A stretch of 64,000 nt of DNA, from contig JAGIBP010000001.1 in NCBI GenBank assembly GCA_017744285.1, positions 62,001-126,000 on the forward strand. The letters run 5' to 3'. Every line of letters starts with the position of its first letter. Positions within the stretch are counted from its first letter, which is position 1. Under the pieces are notes generated by a model, which saw nothing but the letters and a program-made list of their open reading frames with translations, was not told where the DNA came from and ran no database searches. The translations under genes were made by a program, and so were the position numbers. The DNA comes from Variovorax sp. GTDB lineage: Bacteria > Pseudomonadota > Gammaproteobacteria > Burkholderiales > Burkholderiaceae_C. Below are positions 16,686-25,862 of the stretch, one piece after another.

Positions 16686-17555
16686 ATGAACGTCCAGGGA
16701 TTCTTGACCGTCCTCGTCGACGGGCTGGCCTACGGGATGCTGCTGTTCCTGTTCTCGATCGGCCTGTCGATCACGCTCGGGCTGATGCGCTTCATCAACC
16801 TGGCCCACGGCGCCTTCGCGATGTGCGGGGGCTACCTGATGGTGGTGCTGACCGGCCTCGCCGGCGTGCCTTTCCTGCTGGCGCTGCCGGCGGCCTTCGC
16901 GGTCACCGGGCTGGTGGGCGCGGCGCTGGAGCGCACGCTCATCACGCACCTGTACCGCAAGCCCGAACTGCAGCAGGTGCTGTTCTCGATCGGCCTGGCC
17001 TTCGTGGCCGGCGCGCTCGCGAACATCGTCTTCGGGCCGCAGCAGCAACCCATCCCGCTGCCCGACTGGGCCTCGGCGAAGGTCGAGCTGCTCGGCACCT
17101 GGACCACCGGCTACCGCGTGTTCGTGGTGGTGTGCGGCATCGTCGCGCTGGGCCTGCTCATGGCCCTCTTCCAGCGCACGCTGTTCGGAGCGCGGGTGCG
17201 GGCCGCGGTGGACCTGCGCGGCACGGCCGAGAGCATCGGCATCAACGTCAAGCGACTGTTCGCGATGACCTTCGCGCTCGGCGCGGCCTGCGCGGGCCTG
17301 GGCGGCGCGCTCGCGGTCGGCTTCCTCGGGCTGGACCCGAGCTTTCCGCTGAAGTACCTGGTGATCGTGCTGATGGTGGTCGCCATCGGCGGGCCGGGCT
17401 CGATCCTCGGCCTCTTCGCGGCGGCACTCTTCCTCGGCGCGGTCGACGCGCTCTTCAAATACTACGTTCCGGCCACGGGCAGCTTCGTGATCTACGCGCT
17501 GCTGGTGCTGTCGATGATCTTCATGCCGCGCGGCCTGAAACGGAGAACCTCATGA
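16686..17555 (+). CDS. LivH-type ABC transporter permease
   Basis: 289 residues, very hydrophobic, with about eight membrane segments. The N-terminus 'FLTVLVDGLAYGMLLFLFS' and the 'FINLAHGAFAMCGGY' segment are typical of LivH. The cytoplasmic coupling loop contains 'RGTAESIGINVKRLFAMTF'. The start ATG follows the stop of the binding-protein gene directly (TAAATG). It forms the inner-membrane channel with the LivM-type permease encoded next, whose start overlaps this stop by four bases. Confidence 0.92.
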   Translation: MNVQGFLTVLVDGLAYGMLLFLFSIGLSITLGLMRFINLAHGAFAMCGGYLMVVLTGLAGVPFLLALPAAFAVTGLVGAALERTLITHLYRKPELQQVLFSIGLAFVAGALANIVFGPQQQPIPLPDWASAKVELLGTWTTGYRVFVVVCGIVALGLLMALFQRTLFGARVRAAVDLRGTAESIGINVKRLFAMTFALGAACAGLGGALAVGFLGLDPSFPLKYLVIVLMVVAIGGPGSILGLFAAALFLGAVDALFKYYVPATGSFVIYALLVLSMIFMPRGLKRRTS

Positions 17556-18502
17556 CACGCACCCTCGACCTGCGCGTCTCGCTGCCGATCCTGCTCGCCG
17601 CGGCGGCGGGCTGCTACCTGGTCTTTCCCGACTACCTCGGGCTGATGCGCACCATCTTCATCGCGGCCATCTTCGCGCTCTCCTACGACCTGCTCCAGGG
17701 TTACGCCGGCATCGTCTCGCTGGGGCATGCCGTGTTCTTCGGGCTGGGCGCCTACACGGTGGCGATCCTCGGCGGCCATGGGCTGACCGAGCCACTGCTG
17801 ACGCTGGCCGTGGCGATGGGGGTGGCGAGTCTCGCTGCCGGCCTCCTGGCGCCGATCGTGGTCGTGGGCAACGACTTCAACCGACTGCTGGTCACGCTGG
17901 GCGTGGGCTTCCTCTTCTACGAGGCGGCCAACCAGGCGCACGGGCTGACCGGCGGCGCCGACGGCCTCTCGTCGTTCACCGTGGGGCCGATCGCGGGCCT
18001 CTTCGCGTTCGACTTCGAGGGCCGTGTCGCCTTCTTCTACACGCTGGCTGGGCTGGTGGCCGCCTACCTGATCGTCTGGCGCGTGTCGAGCTCGCCCTTC
18101 GGCCTGGCGCTGCGCGGCCTGCGCGAGAACACCGCGCGCATGCACGCGGTCGGAGCGAGCGTCGGGCGGCATCGCGCGCTGGCGTATGTGCTCTCGGGCG
18201 CACTCGCCGGCATGGCCGGCGCGATGCTCGGGCAGACCAGCAACTTCGCCTCGCTCGACATGCTCGGCTTCGAGCGCTCGGCCGACGTGATGATGATGAC
18301 GGCACTCGGCGGCACCGGCAGCATCCCGGGCGTCATCCTGGGCGCATCGCTGTTCACCGGGCTGAAGGACATCCTGTCGTCCGTCAGCCCCAAGTACTGG
18401 CAGCTCGGCGTGGGCCTGGTGCTGATGGCCTCGGTCTTCGTGCTGCCGCGCGGCCTGGCCGGGCTCGCCGCGGTGCTGCGCCGGATCGGGAGGCGCCCAT
18501 GA
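17552..18502 (+). CDS. LivM-type ABC transporter permease
   Basis: 316 residues with about nine hydrophobic segments. LivM hallmarks are 'LSYDLLQGYAGIVSLGHAVFFGLGAYT' style in the first third and the coupling loop 'GLALRGLRENTARMHAVG', then 'GGTGSIPGVILGASLFTGL'. It overlaps the LivH gene (ATGA) and the LivG gene (ATGA), so the importer genes are tightly coupled in translation. ATG 17552 has CGGAGAA just upstream. Partner of the LivH-type permease. Confidence 0.92.
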   Translation: MTRTLDLRVSLPILLAAAAGCYLVFPDYLGLMRTIFIAAIFALSYDLLQGYAGIVSLGHAVFFGLGAYTVAILGGHGLTEPLLTLAVAMGVASLAAGLLAPIVVVGNDFNRLLVTLGVGFLFYEAANQAHGLTGGADGLSSFTVGPIAGLFAFDFEGRVAFFYTLAGLVAAYLIVWRVSSSPFGLALRGLRENTARMHAVGASVGRHRALAYVLSGALAGMAGAMLGQTSNFASLDMLGFERSADVMMMTALGGTGSIPGVILGASLFTGLKDILSSVSPKYWQLGVGLVLMASVFVLPRGLAGLAAVLRRIGRRP

Positions 18503-19269
18503 CCGCAATGCCCCATGCGCTCGAGACCGACCGGCTCACGCTGCGCTACGGCAACTTCACGGCCGTCGACCAGGTATCCCTCGCGCTGCCGGTCGGCGCG
18601 CGGCACGCGATCATCGGGCCGAACGGCGCCGGCAAGACCTCCTTCGTCTCGGCGCTCACGGGTTCGGTGCGGGCCACCGGAGGCCGCGTCGTGCTCGGCG
18701 GCCAGGACGTCAGCCGCCTCTCGCAGGCCCAGCGCGTGCGCCAGGGCCTGGCGCGCACCTTCCAGATCAACCAGCTCTTCACCGGCCTCACGGTGCTGCA
18801 GAACGTCCAGATGGCGCTCATCGAGCGCGACGGGCTCTCGCAGGTCTTCTGGCGCGCCATCCCTTCGCGCGGGCCGGTCGCCGACGAGGCGCGCGCGCTG
18901 CTCGCGCTGGTGCAGCTCGACCCGTTCGAGAACGCTACCGTCGCGTCACTGGCCTATGGCCAGCGGCGCCTGATCGAGATCGCCATCGCGCTGGCCACCC
19001 GGCCGCGCGTGCTGATCCTCGACGAGCCGGCCGCCGGCGTGCCGGGCGCGCAGAGCGAGCTGATCTTCGAGCGCATCAGCGCGCTGCCGAAGAACGTGAC
19101 GCTGCTGTTCATCGAGCACGACATGAACCTCGTGTTCCGCTTCGCCGAGCGCATCTCCGTGCTCGTCGCGGGCAGCCTTCTGACCGAAGGGACGCCGGCC
19201 GAGATCCGCGCCGACGAGCGGGTGCGCGAGGTCTACCTGGGACGACGAGGCCATCATGCCCTTGCTTGA
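18499..19269 (+). CDS. LivG-type ABC transporter ATP-binding protein
   Basis: 256 residues. Walker A is 'IIGPNGAGKTSF', and Walker B is 'PRVLILDEPAAGVPGAQ'. The signature motif is degenerate ('VASLAYGQRRLIEIAIAL', LAYGQRR in place of LSGGQ..), as is usual for LivG. The nearby 'ARTFQINQLFTGLTVLQNV' is the Q-loop region. An inner ATG at 18508 is a possible alternative start. It overlaps the LivM stop by 4 bp and the LivF start by 14 bp. Confidence 0.92.
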   Translation: MTAMPHALETDRLTLRYGNFTAVDQVSLALPVGARHAIIGPNGAGKTSFVSALTGSVRATGGRVVLGGQDVSRLSQAQRVRQGLARTFQINQLFTGLTVLQNVQMALIERDGLSQVFWRAIPSRGPVADEARALLALVQLDPFENATVASLAYGQRRLIEIAIALATRPRVLILDEPAAGVPGAQSELIFERISALPKNVTLLFIEHDMNLVFRFAERISVLVAGSLLTEGTPAEIRADERVREVYLGRRGHHALA

Positions 19270-19951
19270 GATCCACAACCTCACCGCCGGCTACGGCGAC
19301 TCCGTGGTCATCGACGACCTGTCGCTGTCGCTCGACGAGAACATGGGCCTGGCGGTGCTCGGCCGCAACGGCGTGGGCAAGACCACGCTCATGCTCAGCC
19401 TGATCGGCCACACGCGCCATCGCGGCGGACGCATCCTCTGGAGGGGCGAGGACATTTCGTCGCGGCCCGCAGTGGCGCGCTCGCAGCTGGGCATCGGCTG
19501 GGTGCCGCAGGAGCGCAACATCTTCCCCTCGCTCACCGTGGAGGAGAACCTGCGCGTGGCCGCCGCGCCGGGACGCTACGACCTGGCCCGGGTGTATGGC
19601 CTCTTCCCGCGCCTGCGCGAGCGCCGCCGCAACATGGGCGACAAGCTCTCCGGCGGCGAGCAGCAGATGCTCGCGATCGGGCGCACCCTGATGACCAACC
19701 CGCGCATCTTGCTGCTCGACGAACCCTTCGAGGGCCTGGCGCCGGTGATCGTCGAGGAGCTGGAAGCCACGATCGGCCGCCTGCGCCGCGAGGAGGGTTT
19801 TGCCACCATCCTCGTCGAGCAGCGCGCCGAGGACGCCCTGCGCCTGAGCGACGACGCGATCGTGCTCGATCGCGGCCGCATCGTCGAGTCGGGGCCTGCG
19901 GCCTGTCTGCTCGACGACATTTCCACGGTCCAGAAATGGATCTCCGTATGA
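19256..19951 (+). CDS. LivF-type ABC transporter ATP-binding protein
   Basis: 231 residues. Walker A is 'VLGRNGVGKTTLM', the signature 'KLSGGEQQMLAIGRTL', and Walker B 'PRILLLDEPFEGLAPVI'. 'LGIGWVPQERNIFPSLTVEENL' style text around residues 78-97 is characteristic of LivF. It is the second ATPase of the importer and overlaps the LivG gene by 14 bp. With the binding protein and the two permeases it completes a five-component importer of the hydrophobic amino acid type. Confidence 0.92.
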   Translation: MPLLEIHNLTAGYGDSVVIDDLSLSLDENMGLAVLGRNGVGKTTLMLSLIGHTRHRGGRILWRGEDISSRPAVARSQLGIGWVPQERNIFPSLTVEENLRVAAAPGRYDLARVYGLFPRLRERRRNMGDKLSGGEQQMLAIGRTLMTNPRILLLDEPFEGLAPVIVEELEATIGRLRREEGFATILVEQRAEDALRLSDDAIVLDRGRIVESGPAACLLDDISTVQKWISV

Positions 19952-19962
19952 GGAGCACGCAC

Positions 19963-20811
19963 ATGAACGCACGAAAGAACCCGCCGCCCGCCGGTGCCGC
20001 GGGCCCATCGATCTTCGAGGACACGATGGCCGAGATGACCTATCCCGAGGTCGAGGCTGCCATCGGGCGCGGCGCGATCGCGCTCTGGAGCATGGGCGTG
20101 ATCGAGCAGCACGGCCCGCATCTGCCGACCGGCACCGACGTCTACATTCCCAGCGCCCGGCTGCGTGCGGTCAAGCGCCTTCTGGCCGCGGAAGGCATCG
20201 AATCCATCATCATCCCCCCCTTCTACTGGGGCGTGAACTTCGTCTCCGCGAGCTTCCCCGCCTCGATCAAGGTCCGCGCCGAAGTCATGATCGAACTGGT
20301 GGTCGACGTCATCAAGAGCATGGCCGCCGACGGCGTGCGGCGGCTCTTCTGCATCTCGGGCCACAACGATCGCGCGCACAACGAGGCCATCTTCCAGGCC
20401 ATGTGCAAGGGATCGGCCGGCTCCGCCGCGCAGGCCTGCTTCATCTGCGAAGAGGCCATCCTGCGGCGGCTGGGCATCGACCTCGGACACGCCTGCGTGA
20501 TGCCGTTCAGCGTCCCGCCCGAGGCGCCGCCGGCGCCCTTCCTCGACATCCACGCCGGCGAGTGGGAAACCTCCGTGATGCTGGCCTTCAACCCGGACGT
20601 CGTGCGCCAGGACACCGCACGCGGCCTCCCGCCCACCAACCTCGGCCCGGACGATCTCGCCGAATGGCGCAAGGGTTTCGAGGTGTCGCGCCGCGTGACG
20701 CCCGGCGGCTACTTCGGCGACCCCGCCGCCGCCACGGCCGAGCGGGGTCGCAGATCCATCGAGCGCGAAGCCGCCGCCATCGTGCAGGGGCTGAAGCACC
20801 GGCTGGCCTGA
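19963..20811 (+). CDS. Creatininase-family amidohydrolase
   Basis: 282 residues. Metal-site motifs are 'GVIEQHGPHLPTGTDVYI' (Glu, His and Asp ligands), 'CISGHNDRAHNEAIF' and 'HAGEWETSVMLAFNP' (His/Glu of the second cluster). The family includes creatininase, mycofactocin MftE and riboflavin-pathway formamide hydrolases, all cleaving amide bonds with two metals. ATG 19963 is chosen for the GAGGAG seven bases upstream, which spans the livF stop. It is the second amide hydrolase in this operon, beside the isochorismatase type, which makes an amide-containing import substrate likely. Confidence 0.85.
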   Translation: MNARKNPPPAGAAGPSIFEDTMAEMTYPEVEAAIGRGAIALWSMGVIEQHGPHLPTGTDVYIPSARLRAVKRLLAAEGIESIIIPPFYWGVNFVSASFPASIKVRAEVMIELVVDVIKSMAADGVRRLFCISGHNDRAHNEAIFQAMCKGSAGSAAQACFICEEAILRRLGIDLGHACVMPFSVPPEAPPAPFLDIHAGEWETSVMLAFNPDVVRQDTARGLPPTNLGPDDLAEWRKGFEVSRRVTPGGYFGDPAAATAERGRRSIEREAAAIVQGLKHRLA

Positions 20812-20857
20812 GCCCTGCCCCGCCGAATCAACAACCACCTCATCGAGAGAAAGCAAC

Positions 20858-22033
20858 ATGAAGACTCAAGTCGCCATCATCGGCGCCGGACCGGCGGGCC
20901 TCTTCCTGGCCCACCTGCTCAAGCGCCACGGCATCGAATCCGTGGTCCTGGAGGCACGCAGCCGCGAGTATGTCGAGGCACGCGTGCGCGCCGGCGTGCT
21001 CGAATCGGGCACGATCGACACGCTCAACAACCTCGGCCTGGGCGAGCGCATGATGCGCGAAGGCCTCGTCGACAACGGCCTGGACATGCGCTTTCGCGGT
21101 CGCACCATCCATCTGGACCTGCCGGGCCTGACCGGCCGCAGCGTCAAGATCTACGGCCAGCAGGAGGTCGTGAAGGACCTCATCGGCGCCCGCCTGGCCG
21201 AGGGCGATCCGCTGATCTTCGAGGCCGAGGTCGTGCGCATCGAAGGCGCCGACACCGCGTCGCCGCGCGTGCACTACCGGCACCAGGGCGAGGCCCGCAC
21301 GCTGGACTGCACCTTCGTCGCCGGCTGCGACGGCTTCCACGGCGTCTCGCGCGCGGCCGTGCCCGAGGGCGTGATCACCACCTACACCCGCAACTACGAC
21401 TTCGCCTGGCTCGGCGTGCTCGTGAAGGCGCCGCCGCTGCCCGACATGACCTACACCAACCACGACCGCGGCTTCGCGTTGTGCAGCCGCCGTTCGATGA
21501 GCATCTCGCGGCTGTACCTGCAGGTGCATGCCTCCGACCGGCCGGAGAACTGGTCCGACGCACAGATCTGGGACGAGCTGCACACCCGCGTGTTCGACGC
21601 CGACCGCACCGAGATCAAGGAAGGCGAGATCTTCCAGCGCGACATGGCGCAGCTGCGCGCCTTCATCGCGAGCCCGATGCAGTATGGGAACCTGTTCCTG
21701 GCCGGCGATGCGGTGCACATCGTGCCGCCCACGGGCGCCAAGGGCATGAACATGGCGGTGGCCGATGCGCGCGTGCTGGCCCGCGGCATGGCCGCCTACT
21801 TTTCCAACGGCTCGCGCGCGGCGCTCGACCGCTACAGCGAGGAATGCGGACTGCGCGTGTGGAAGACGATCCGCTACTCCGCCTACATGACGGGGCTGCT
21901 GCACCGCTTCAGCGAACACTCGGAATTCGACCGCGGCATGCAGCTCACCGAGCTGGAATTCATCTCGCAGTCCGAGGCCGCGCAGCGCACGATCGCCGAA
22001 CAGTACGTGAAGCTGTCGGACGTGGCGGACTGA
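20858..22033 (+). CDS. pobA: 4-hydroxybenzoate 3-monooxygenase
   Basis: 391 residues, nearly the standard PobA length. FAD motifs are 'VAIIGAGPAGLFLAHLL' and 'LFLAGDAVHIVPPTGAKGMN'. Compared from memory with the Pseudomonas enzyme, the substrate contacts are kept: Tyr199, Ser210, Arg212, Tyr220 and Pro291, plus the C-terminal Tyr of 'EQYVKLS' (known numbers 201, 212, 214, 222, 293, 385). The DG motif 'GCDGFHGVSR' is present. It converts 4-hydroxybenzoate to protocatechuate using NAD(P)H. It lies 46 bp after the creatininase-like gene, at the end of the operon. A related hydroxybenzoate is possible, but the full set of contacts favours the named activity. Confidence 0.88.
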   Translation: MKTQVAIIGAGPAGLFLAHLLKRHGIESVVLEARSREYVEARVRAGVLESGTIDTLNNLGLGERMMREGLVDNGLDMRFRGRTIHLDLPGLTGRSVKIYGQQEVVKDLIGARLAEGDPLIFEAEVVRIEGADTASPRVHYRHQGEARTLDCTFVAGCDGFHGVSRAAVPEGVITTYTRNYDFAWLGVLVKAPPLPDMTYTNHDRGFALCSRRSMSISRLYLQVHASDRPENWSDAQIWDELHTRVFDADRTEIKEGEIFQRDMAQLRAFIASPMQYGNLFLAGDAVHIVPPTGAKGMNMAVADARVLARGMAAYFSNGSRAALDRYSEECGLRVWKTIRYSAYMTGLLHRFSEHSEFDRGMQLTELEFISQSEAAQRTIAEQYVKLSDVAD

Positions 22034-22037
22034 GCGG

Positions 22038-22910
22038 CTAGCCGCGCTCCCGCCCGCCGCGCCCGATCATCGCCAGCCGCAGCTTCTCCGAGATGAAGTC
22101 GATGACCACCACCGCCGCCAGGATCAGGATGACGATGAAGGTCACGACAGGCAGGTTGAGCACGCGCAGGTTGTCGGTCAGGTAGACGCCGATGCCGCCG
22201 GCGCCGACGATGCCCAGGATGCTCGCCGAGCGCGTGTTGCTCTCGAAGAAATACAGCACCTGGCTGCCGATGACCGGCAGCACCTGCGGCAGCACGGCGT
22301 AGCGCTGCACCTGCAGCGCGCTGCCGCCGGCGGAGGTCACGCCCTCGACCGGGCGGCGGTCGATGTTCTCGATGGCCTCGGAGAACAGCTTGCCGAACGA
22401 GCCCACGTCGGAGCAGGCGATGGCCAGCACGCCGGCGAACGGCCCGAGGCCGACGACGTTCACCCACAGCAGGGCCCAGATCAGGATGTCGACGCCGCGC
22501 ACCACGTCGATCGAACGCCGCACCGCGAAGTGCGCGAACACGTTGGGGATGACGTTGCGCGCGGCCAGGAAGCCGAGCGGAAATGCGATCAGCGCGGCGG
22601 TCGCGGTGCCGAGGAAGGCCATGGCCAGCGTCTCGGCCATGGCTTCGAGAAACACCATCGCCTTGCCGTCGGTGCCCGGCGGGAACATGGCCTGCGAGAA
22701 GTCGAGCAGGCGGCCCAGGCCGGTCGCGATGCGCACGAACGAGAAATCCAGCACCCACATGGCGAACACGGCCAGCAGCGCCGCACCGGCGCTCCAGGCA
22801 AACAGATGACGCGCGGCCAGCCAGCCGGGGAACAACCCCGGCTGTTCGCAGCGCAGGCGGTCCATGTCGACGTCGATGACGGCACGGCCGGAATGGAGAT
22901 GGGCGTTCAT
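22038..22910 (-). CDS. phnE2: Phosphonate ABC transporter permease PhnE (second copy)
   Basis: 290 residues with about six membrane segments. The permease coupling region is 'AIENIDRRPVEGVTSAGG' followed by 'QRYAVLPQVLPVIGSQVL', the PhnE form of the EAA loop. The conserved 'ASILGIVGAGGIGVYL' follows. It ends four bases from the convergent pobA stop and is separated by 5 bp from the first phnE gene. Two PhnE proteins forming a heterodimeric channel are known in several proteobacteria. It imports phosphonates together with PhnC and PhnD. Confidence 0.9.
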   Translation of the reverse strand: MNAHLHSGRAVIDVDMDRLRCEQPGLFPGWLAARHLFAWSAGAALLAVFAMWVLDFSFVRIATGLGRLLDFSQAMFPPGTDGKAMVFLEAMAETLAMAFLGTATAALIAFPLGFLAARNVIPNVFAHFAVRRSIDVVRGVDILIWALLWVNVVGLGPFAGVLAIACSDVGSFGKLFSEAIENIDRRPVEGVTSAGGSALQVQRYAVLPQVLPVIGSQVLYFFESNTRSASILGIVGAGGIGVYLTDNLRVLNLPVVTFIVILILAAVVVIDFISEKLRLAMIGRGGRERG

Positions 22911-22915
22911 GTGGA

Positions 22916-23809
22916 TCAGGTGCTTCGCTGCCGCGCCGCGCTGCCGGCGGCCAGCAGGTGGCGCAGGCGCTCGCTGGCGAAGTCGATCAGCATCACGGTG
23001 GCGATGATGAGCAGCAGGATCGCGCTGACATCGGTGTAGTAGAACTGGCGGATCGCCACCATCAGCTGCTCGCCGATGCCGCCCGCGCCGACGAAGCCCA
23101 TGATGGACGCGGCGCGCACGTTGATGTCGAAGCGCAGCATCGCGTAGGACGCGAAGTTGGGCGCCACCTGCGGCAGCACCGCGTAGCGCACCGTCTGGCG
23201 CCAGGAGCCGCCGGCAGCGATGATGCCGTCCACCGGTTTCATGTCGATGTTCTCGACCACTTCCGAGAACAGCTTGCACAGCGCCCCCGCCGAGTGCACC
23301 GCCAGCGCCAGCACGCCGGCCATCGGGCCGATGCCGAAGGCCAGCACGAACAGCAGCGCGAACACCATGTCCGGCACGGTGCGGCAGAACTCCGCCAGCC
23401 GGCGCGCGACGAACCGCACCCAGCGCGCCGGCGTCAGGTTGGCCGATGCCAGGAAGCTCAGCACGAAGCCGCCGAGCACGCCGAACAGCGTGCCCAGGTA
23501 GGCGATGAGCAGTGTCTCGCCCAGCAGCACCAGCCAGCGGCCCAGGCCCCAGTACCACTCGCGCACATCCTGCAGGGGGTGTGCCGCGGAGATGTCCGGC
23601 ATGATGCGCTGCAGGTAGTTCGCGAAGCCCCCCAGCTGCTGGACGAAGACTTGCGGACGGACTTCCGCCACCGGGCCGGCGATGCAGGCCAGGACAAGGA
23701 ACACTGCCAACCCCACCCAGAGGGTGCGGCGGCGGCGGGCGACCTCCAGCGCGTAGACGTGCGCCCAGCCGAGCTGTTCGGCGGCGCTGGCCTGGGGCGA
23801 ATGACTCAT
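22916..23809 (-). CDS. phnE1: Phosphonate ABC transporter permease PhnE (first copy)
   Basis: 297 residues with a hydrophilic N-terminal 40 residues, then about six membrane segments. The EAA-like loop reads 'VVENIDMKPVDGIIAAGG' and 'RYAVLPQVAPNFASYAM', followed by 'ASIMGFVGAGGIGEQLM'. ATG 23809 is preferred over an upstream in-frame start that would lie inside the hairpin between phnD and this gene. It is paralogous to the phnE2 product over the whole membrane domain. Confidence 0.9.
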   Translation of the reverse strand: MSHSPQASAAEQLGWAHVYALEVARRRRTLWVGLAVFLVLACIAGPVAEVRPQVFVQQLGGFANYLQRIMPDISAAHPLQDVREWYWGLGRWLVLLGETLLIAYLGTLFGVLGGFVLSFLASANLTPARWVRFVARRLAEFCRTVPDMVFALLFVLAFGIGPMAGVLALAVHSAGALCKLFSEVVENIDMKPVDGIIAAGGSWRQTVRYAVLPQVAPNFASYAMLRFDINVRAASIMGFVGAGGIGEQLMVAIRQFYYTDVSAILLLIIATVMLIDFASERLRHLLAAGSAARQRST

Positions 23810-23850
23810 GGTGCGTGATCGAAATGAAGACAGGCAGGCAGATGGCAAAA

Positions 23851-23872
23851 GGCCCGGCACGGCGGCCGGGCC
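23851..23872 (-). terminator. Hairpin with T-tract between phnD and phnE1
   Basis: GGCCCGGC at 23851-23858 pairs with GCCGGGCC at 23865-23872 across a six-base loop. On the minus strand the stem is followed directly by TTTTG, the layout of an intrinsic terminator. It lies 20 bp after the phnD stop and upstream of phnE1. It probably acts as a partial terminator or 3' mRNA stabiliser, so that the binding protein is made in excess over the permeases. Confidence 0.6.
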
Positions 23873-23891
23873 CCGATGCAGGCAGGGCCGA

Positions 23892-24827
23892 TTACTGCTG
23901 CTTCTTGCGCTGCGCGTCGTTGAACTGGAGCATCCCGACCACCGGATCGAAGTCCTTGGCGGTGATCGCCACCATCTCCTGGTCCTTGCCGTTGGACAGG
24001 CCGTCGAACACCTTCTTGTCCTTCTTGGGCAGGTCGAGCAGGGCCTGCTTGATCTTCTGGCGCACCTCGGCCGGCACCGATTCGAGCACCGAGTACGGGC
24101 CTTCGGGCAGCAGGTCCGACTTGAAGACGACGCGGAAGTCGCTGGGGTTCAGCGGCTTGCCGTTGGCGTCTTTCAAGAGGCCCTTCTCGGCCAGTCGGAT
24201 GGGGACGTTGTCCGACGGCGAGAAATACTCGTTGGCCGCGACGTCGGCCGTGCCCTGCGCCAGGGCCATCAGCGCGTTCTGGTGGCTGCCGGCATAGAAG
24301 ACCTTGCCGAAGAATCCGTCCAGGCTGTTGATGCCTTCGGCCTTGGAGAGGAAATAGCGCGGTGCGTTGTTGCCGGAGGTCGAGTTGGGGTCGACCAGCG
24401 CGAGCGTCTTGCCCTTGAGGTCCTGCACCGACTTGTAGGGGCTGTCGGCCCGCACCCACAGCACGGAGTAGTAGCCGTTCACGCCCGTCTCGTGGCGCGC
24501 GTTCACCAGGGGCTCGGTCTTCACGCCGGTCATCACGGCGCGGGCATACGAGGCCGGGCCGTACCACGCGATCTGCGCGTTGCCGGCGCGCTGCGCCTCG
24601 ATCACGGCGGCGTAGTCGTTGGCGATGCGCAGGGTGACCGGGATGCCGATGGCATCGCCCAGGTACTTGGCCAGCGGGCCGAAGCGATCGGTCGTGAGCG
24701 ACGCGTTCTCCACGGGGATCACGGCGAAGGTCATTTCCCTGGGCGCGCCCTGCGCCCACACGAAAGGCGCCCCGGCGACGCTGGCCATTGCCGCTGCGCC
24801 GGCGACGAAAGTACGACGTTTGATCAC
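23892..24827 (-). CDS. phnD: Phosphonate-binding periplasmic protein
   Basis: 311 residues with a twin-arginine-like signal (IKRRTFVAGAAAMASVAG.., cleaved near WAQG). The mature start 'REMTFAVIPVENASLTT' and the 'YAAVIEAQRAGNAQIAWYG' segment are typical of PhnD/PtxB binding proteins. The start codon is GTG at 24827, supported by GAGGAG seven bases upstream. It lies 74 bp downstream of phnC; the gap holds a short (TC)7 tract. It captures phosphonates for the PhnC/PhnE importer. Confidence 0.92.
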   Translation of the reverse strand: MIKRRTFVAGAAAMASVAGAPFVWAQGAPREMTFAVIPVENASLTTDRFGPLAKYLGDAIGIPVTLRIANDYAAVIEAQRAGNAQIAWYGPASYARAVMTGVKTEPLVNARHETGVNGYYSVLWVRADSPYKSVQDLKGKTLALVDPNSTSGNNAPRYFLSKAEGINSLDGFFGKVFYAGSHQNALMALAQGTADVAANEYFSPSDNVPIRLAEKGLLKDANGKPLNPSDFRVVFKSDLLPEGPYSVLESVPAEVRQKIKQALLDLPKKDKKVFDGLSNGKDQEMVAITAKDFDPVVGMLQFNDAQRKKQQ

Positions 24828-24901
24828 GATCTGCTCCTCAGATAGACAGGAAAAAGGGAAAGAAGAAAGAGAGAGAGAGAGAACTCAGCTGCCGATGGCG
24901 T

Positions 24902-25777
<876 letters not shown>

Positions 25778-25819
25778 TGGGGTTCCCTGGGTTGCATCCG
25801 CAAACTTTAAGAACCCAAC

Positions 25820-25837
25820 AAGGCAGGCGCGTGACAG
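25820..25837 (-). promoter_or_regulatory. Pho-box-like repeat upstream of phnC
   Basis: On the minus strand the sequence reads CTGTCAC, four bases, CTGCCTT. This is a direct repeat with the 11-base period of PhoB boxes; the first half is a near-perfect CTGTCA(T/C) and the second is weaker. It lies 43 bp before the phnC start, as expected for a PhoB-activated importer. A hairpin at 25837-25856 lies just upstream, at the end of the preceding gene. Confidence 0.4.
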
Positions 25838-25862
25838 CCGTCCTCTTTCGGACGGCCATTCT

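Noticed and set aside
14919-17048. A 709-codon antisense frame over the SnoaL-like, binding-protein and LivH genes
   Set aside because: No motif and shadow-type composition; the sense strand holds three overlapping, well-conserved genes.
22034-22045. GCGGCTAGCCGC palindrome between the convergent pobA and phnE2 genes as a terminator
   Set aside because: It has no loop and no T-tract on either side, and it overlaps the phnE2 stop codon.
24869-24882. (GA)7 tract between phnC and phnD as a phase-variation repeat
   Set aside because: It lies in a non-coding gap, upstream of the phnD ribosome site, and is short; no frame depends on its length.
25837-25856. Hairpin GCCGTCC/GGACGGC after the PPOX gene as an intrinsic terminator
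   Set aside because: The stem is good but no T-run follows on the minus strand. It could still stabilise the mRNA end, so it is not listed as a terminator.
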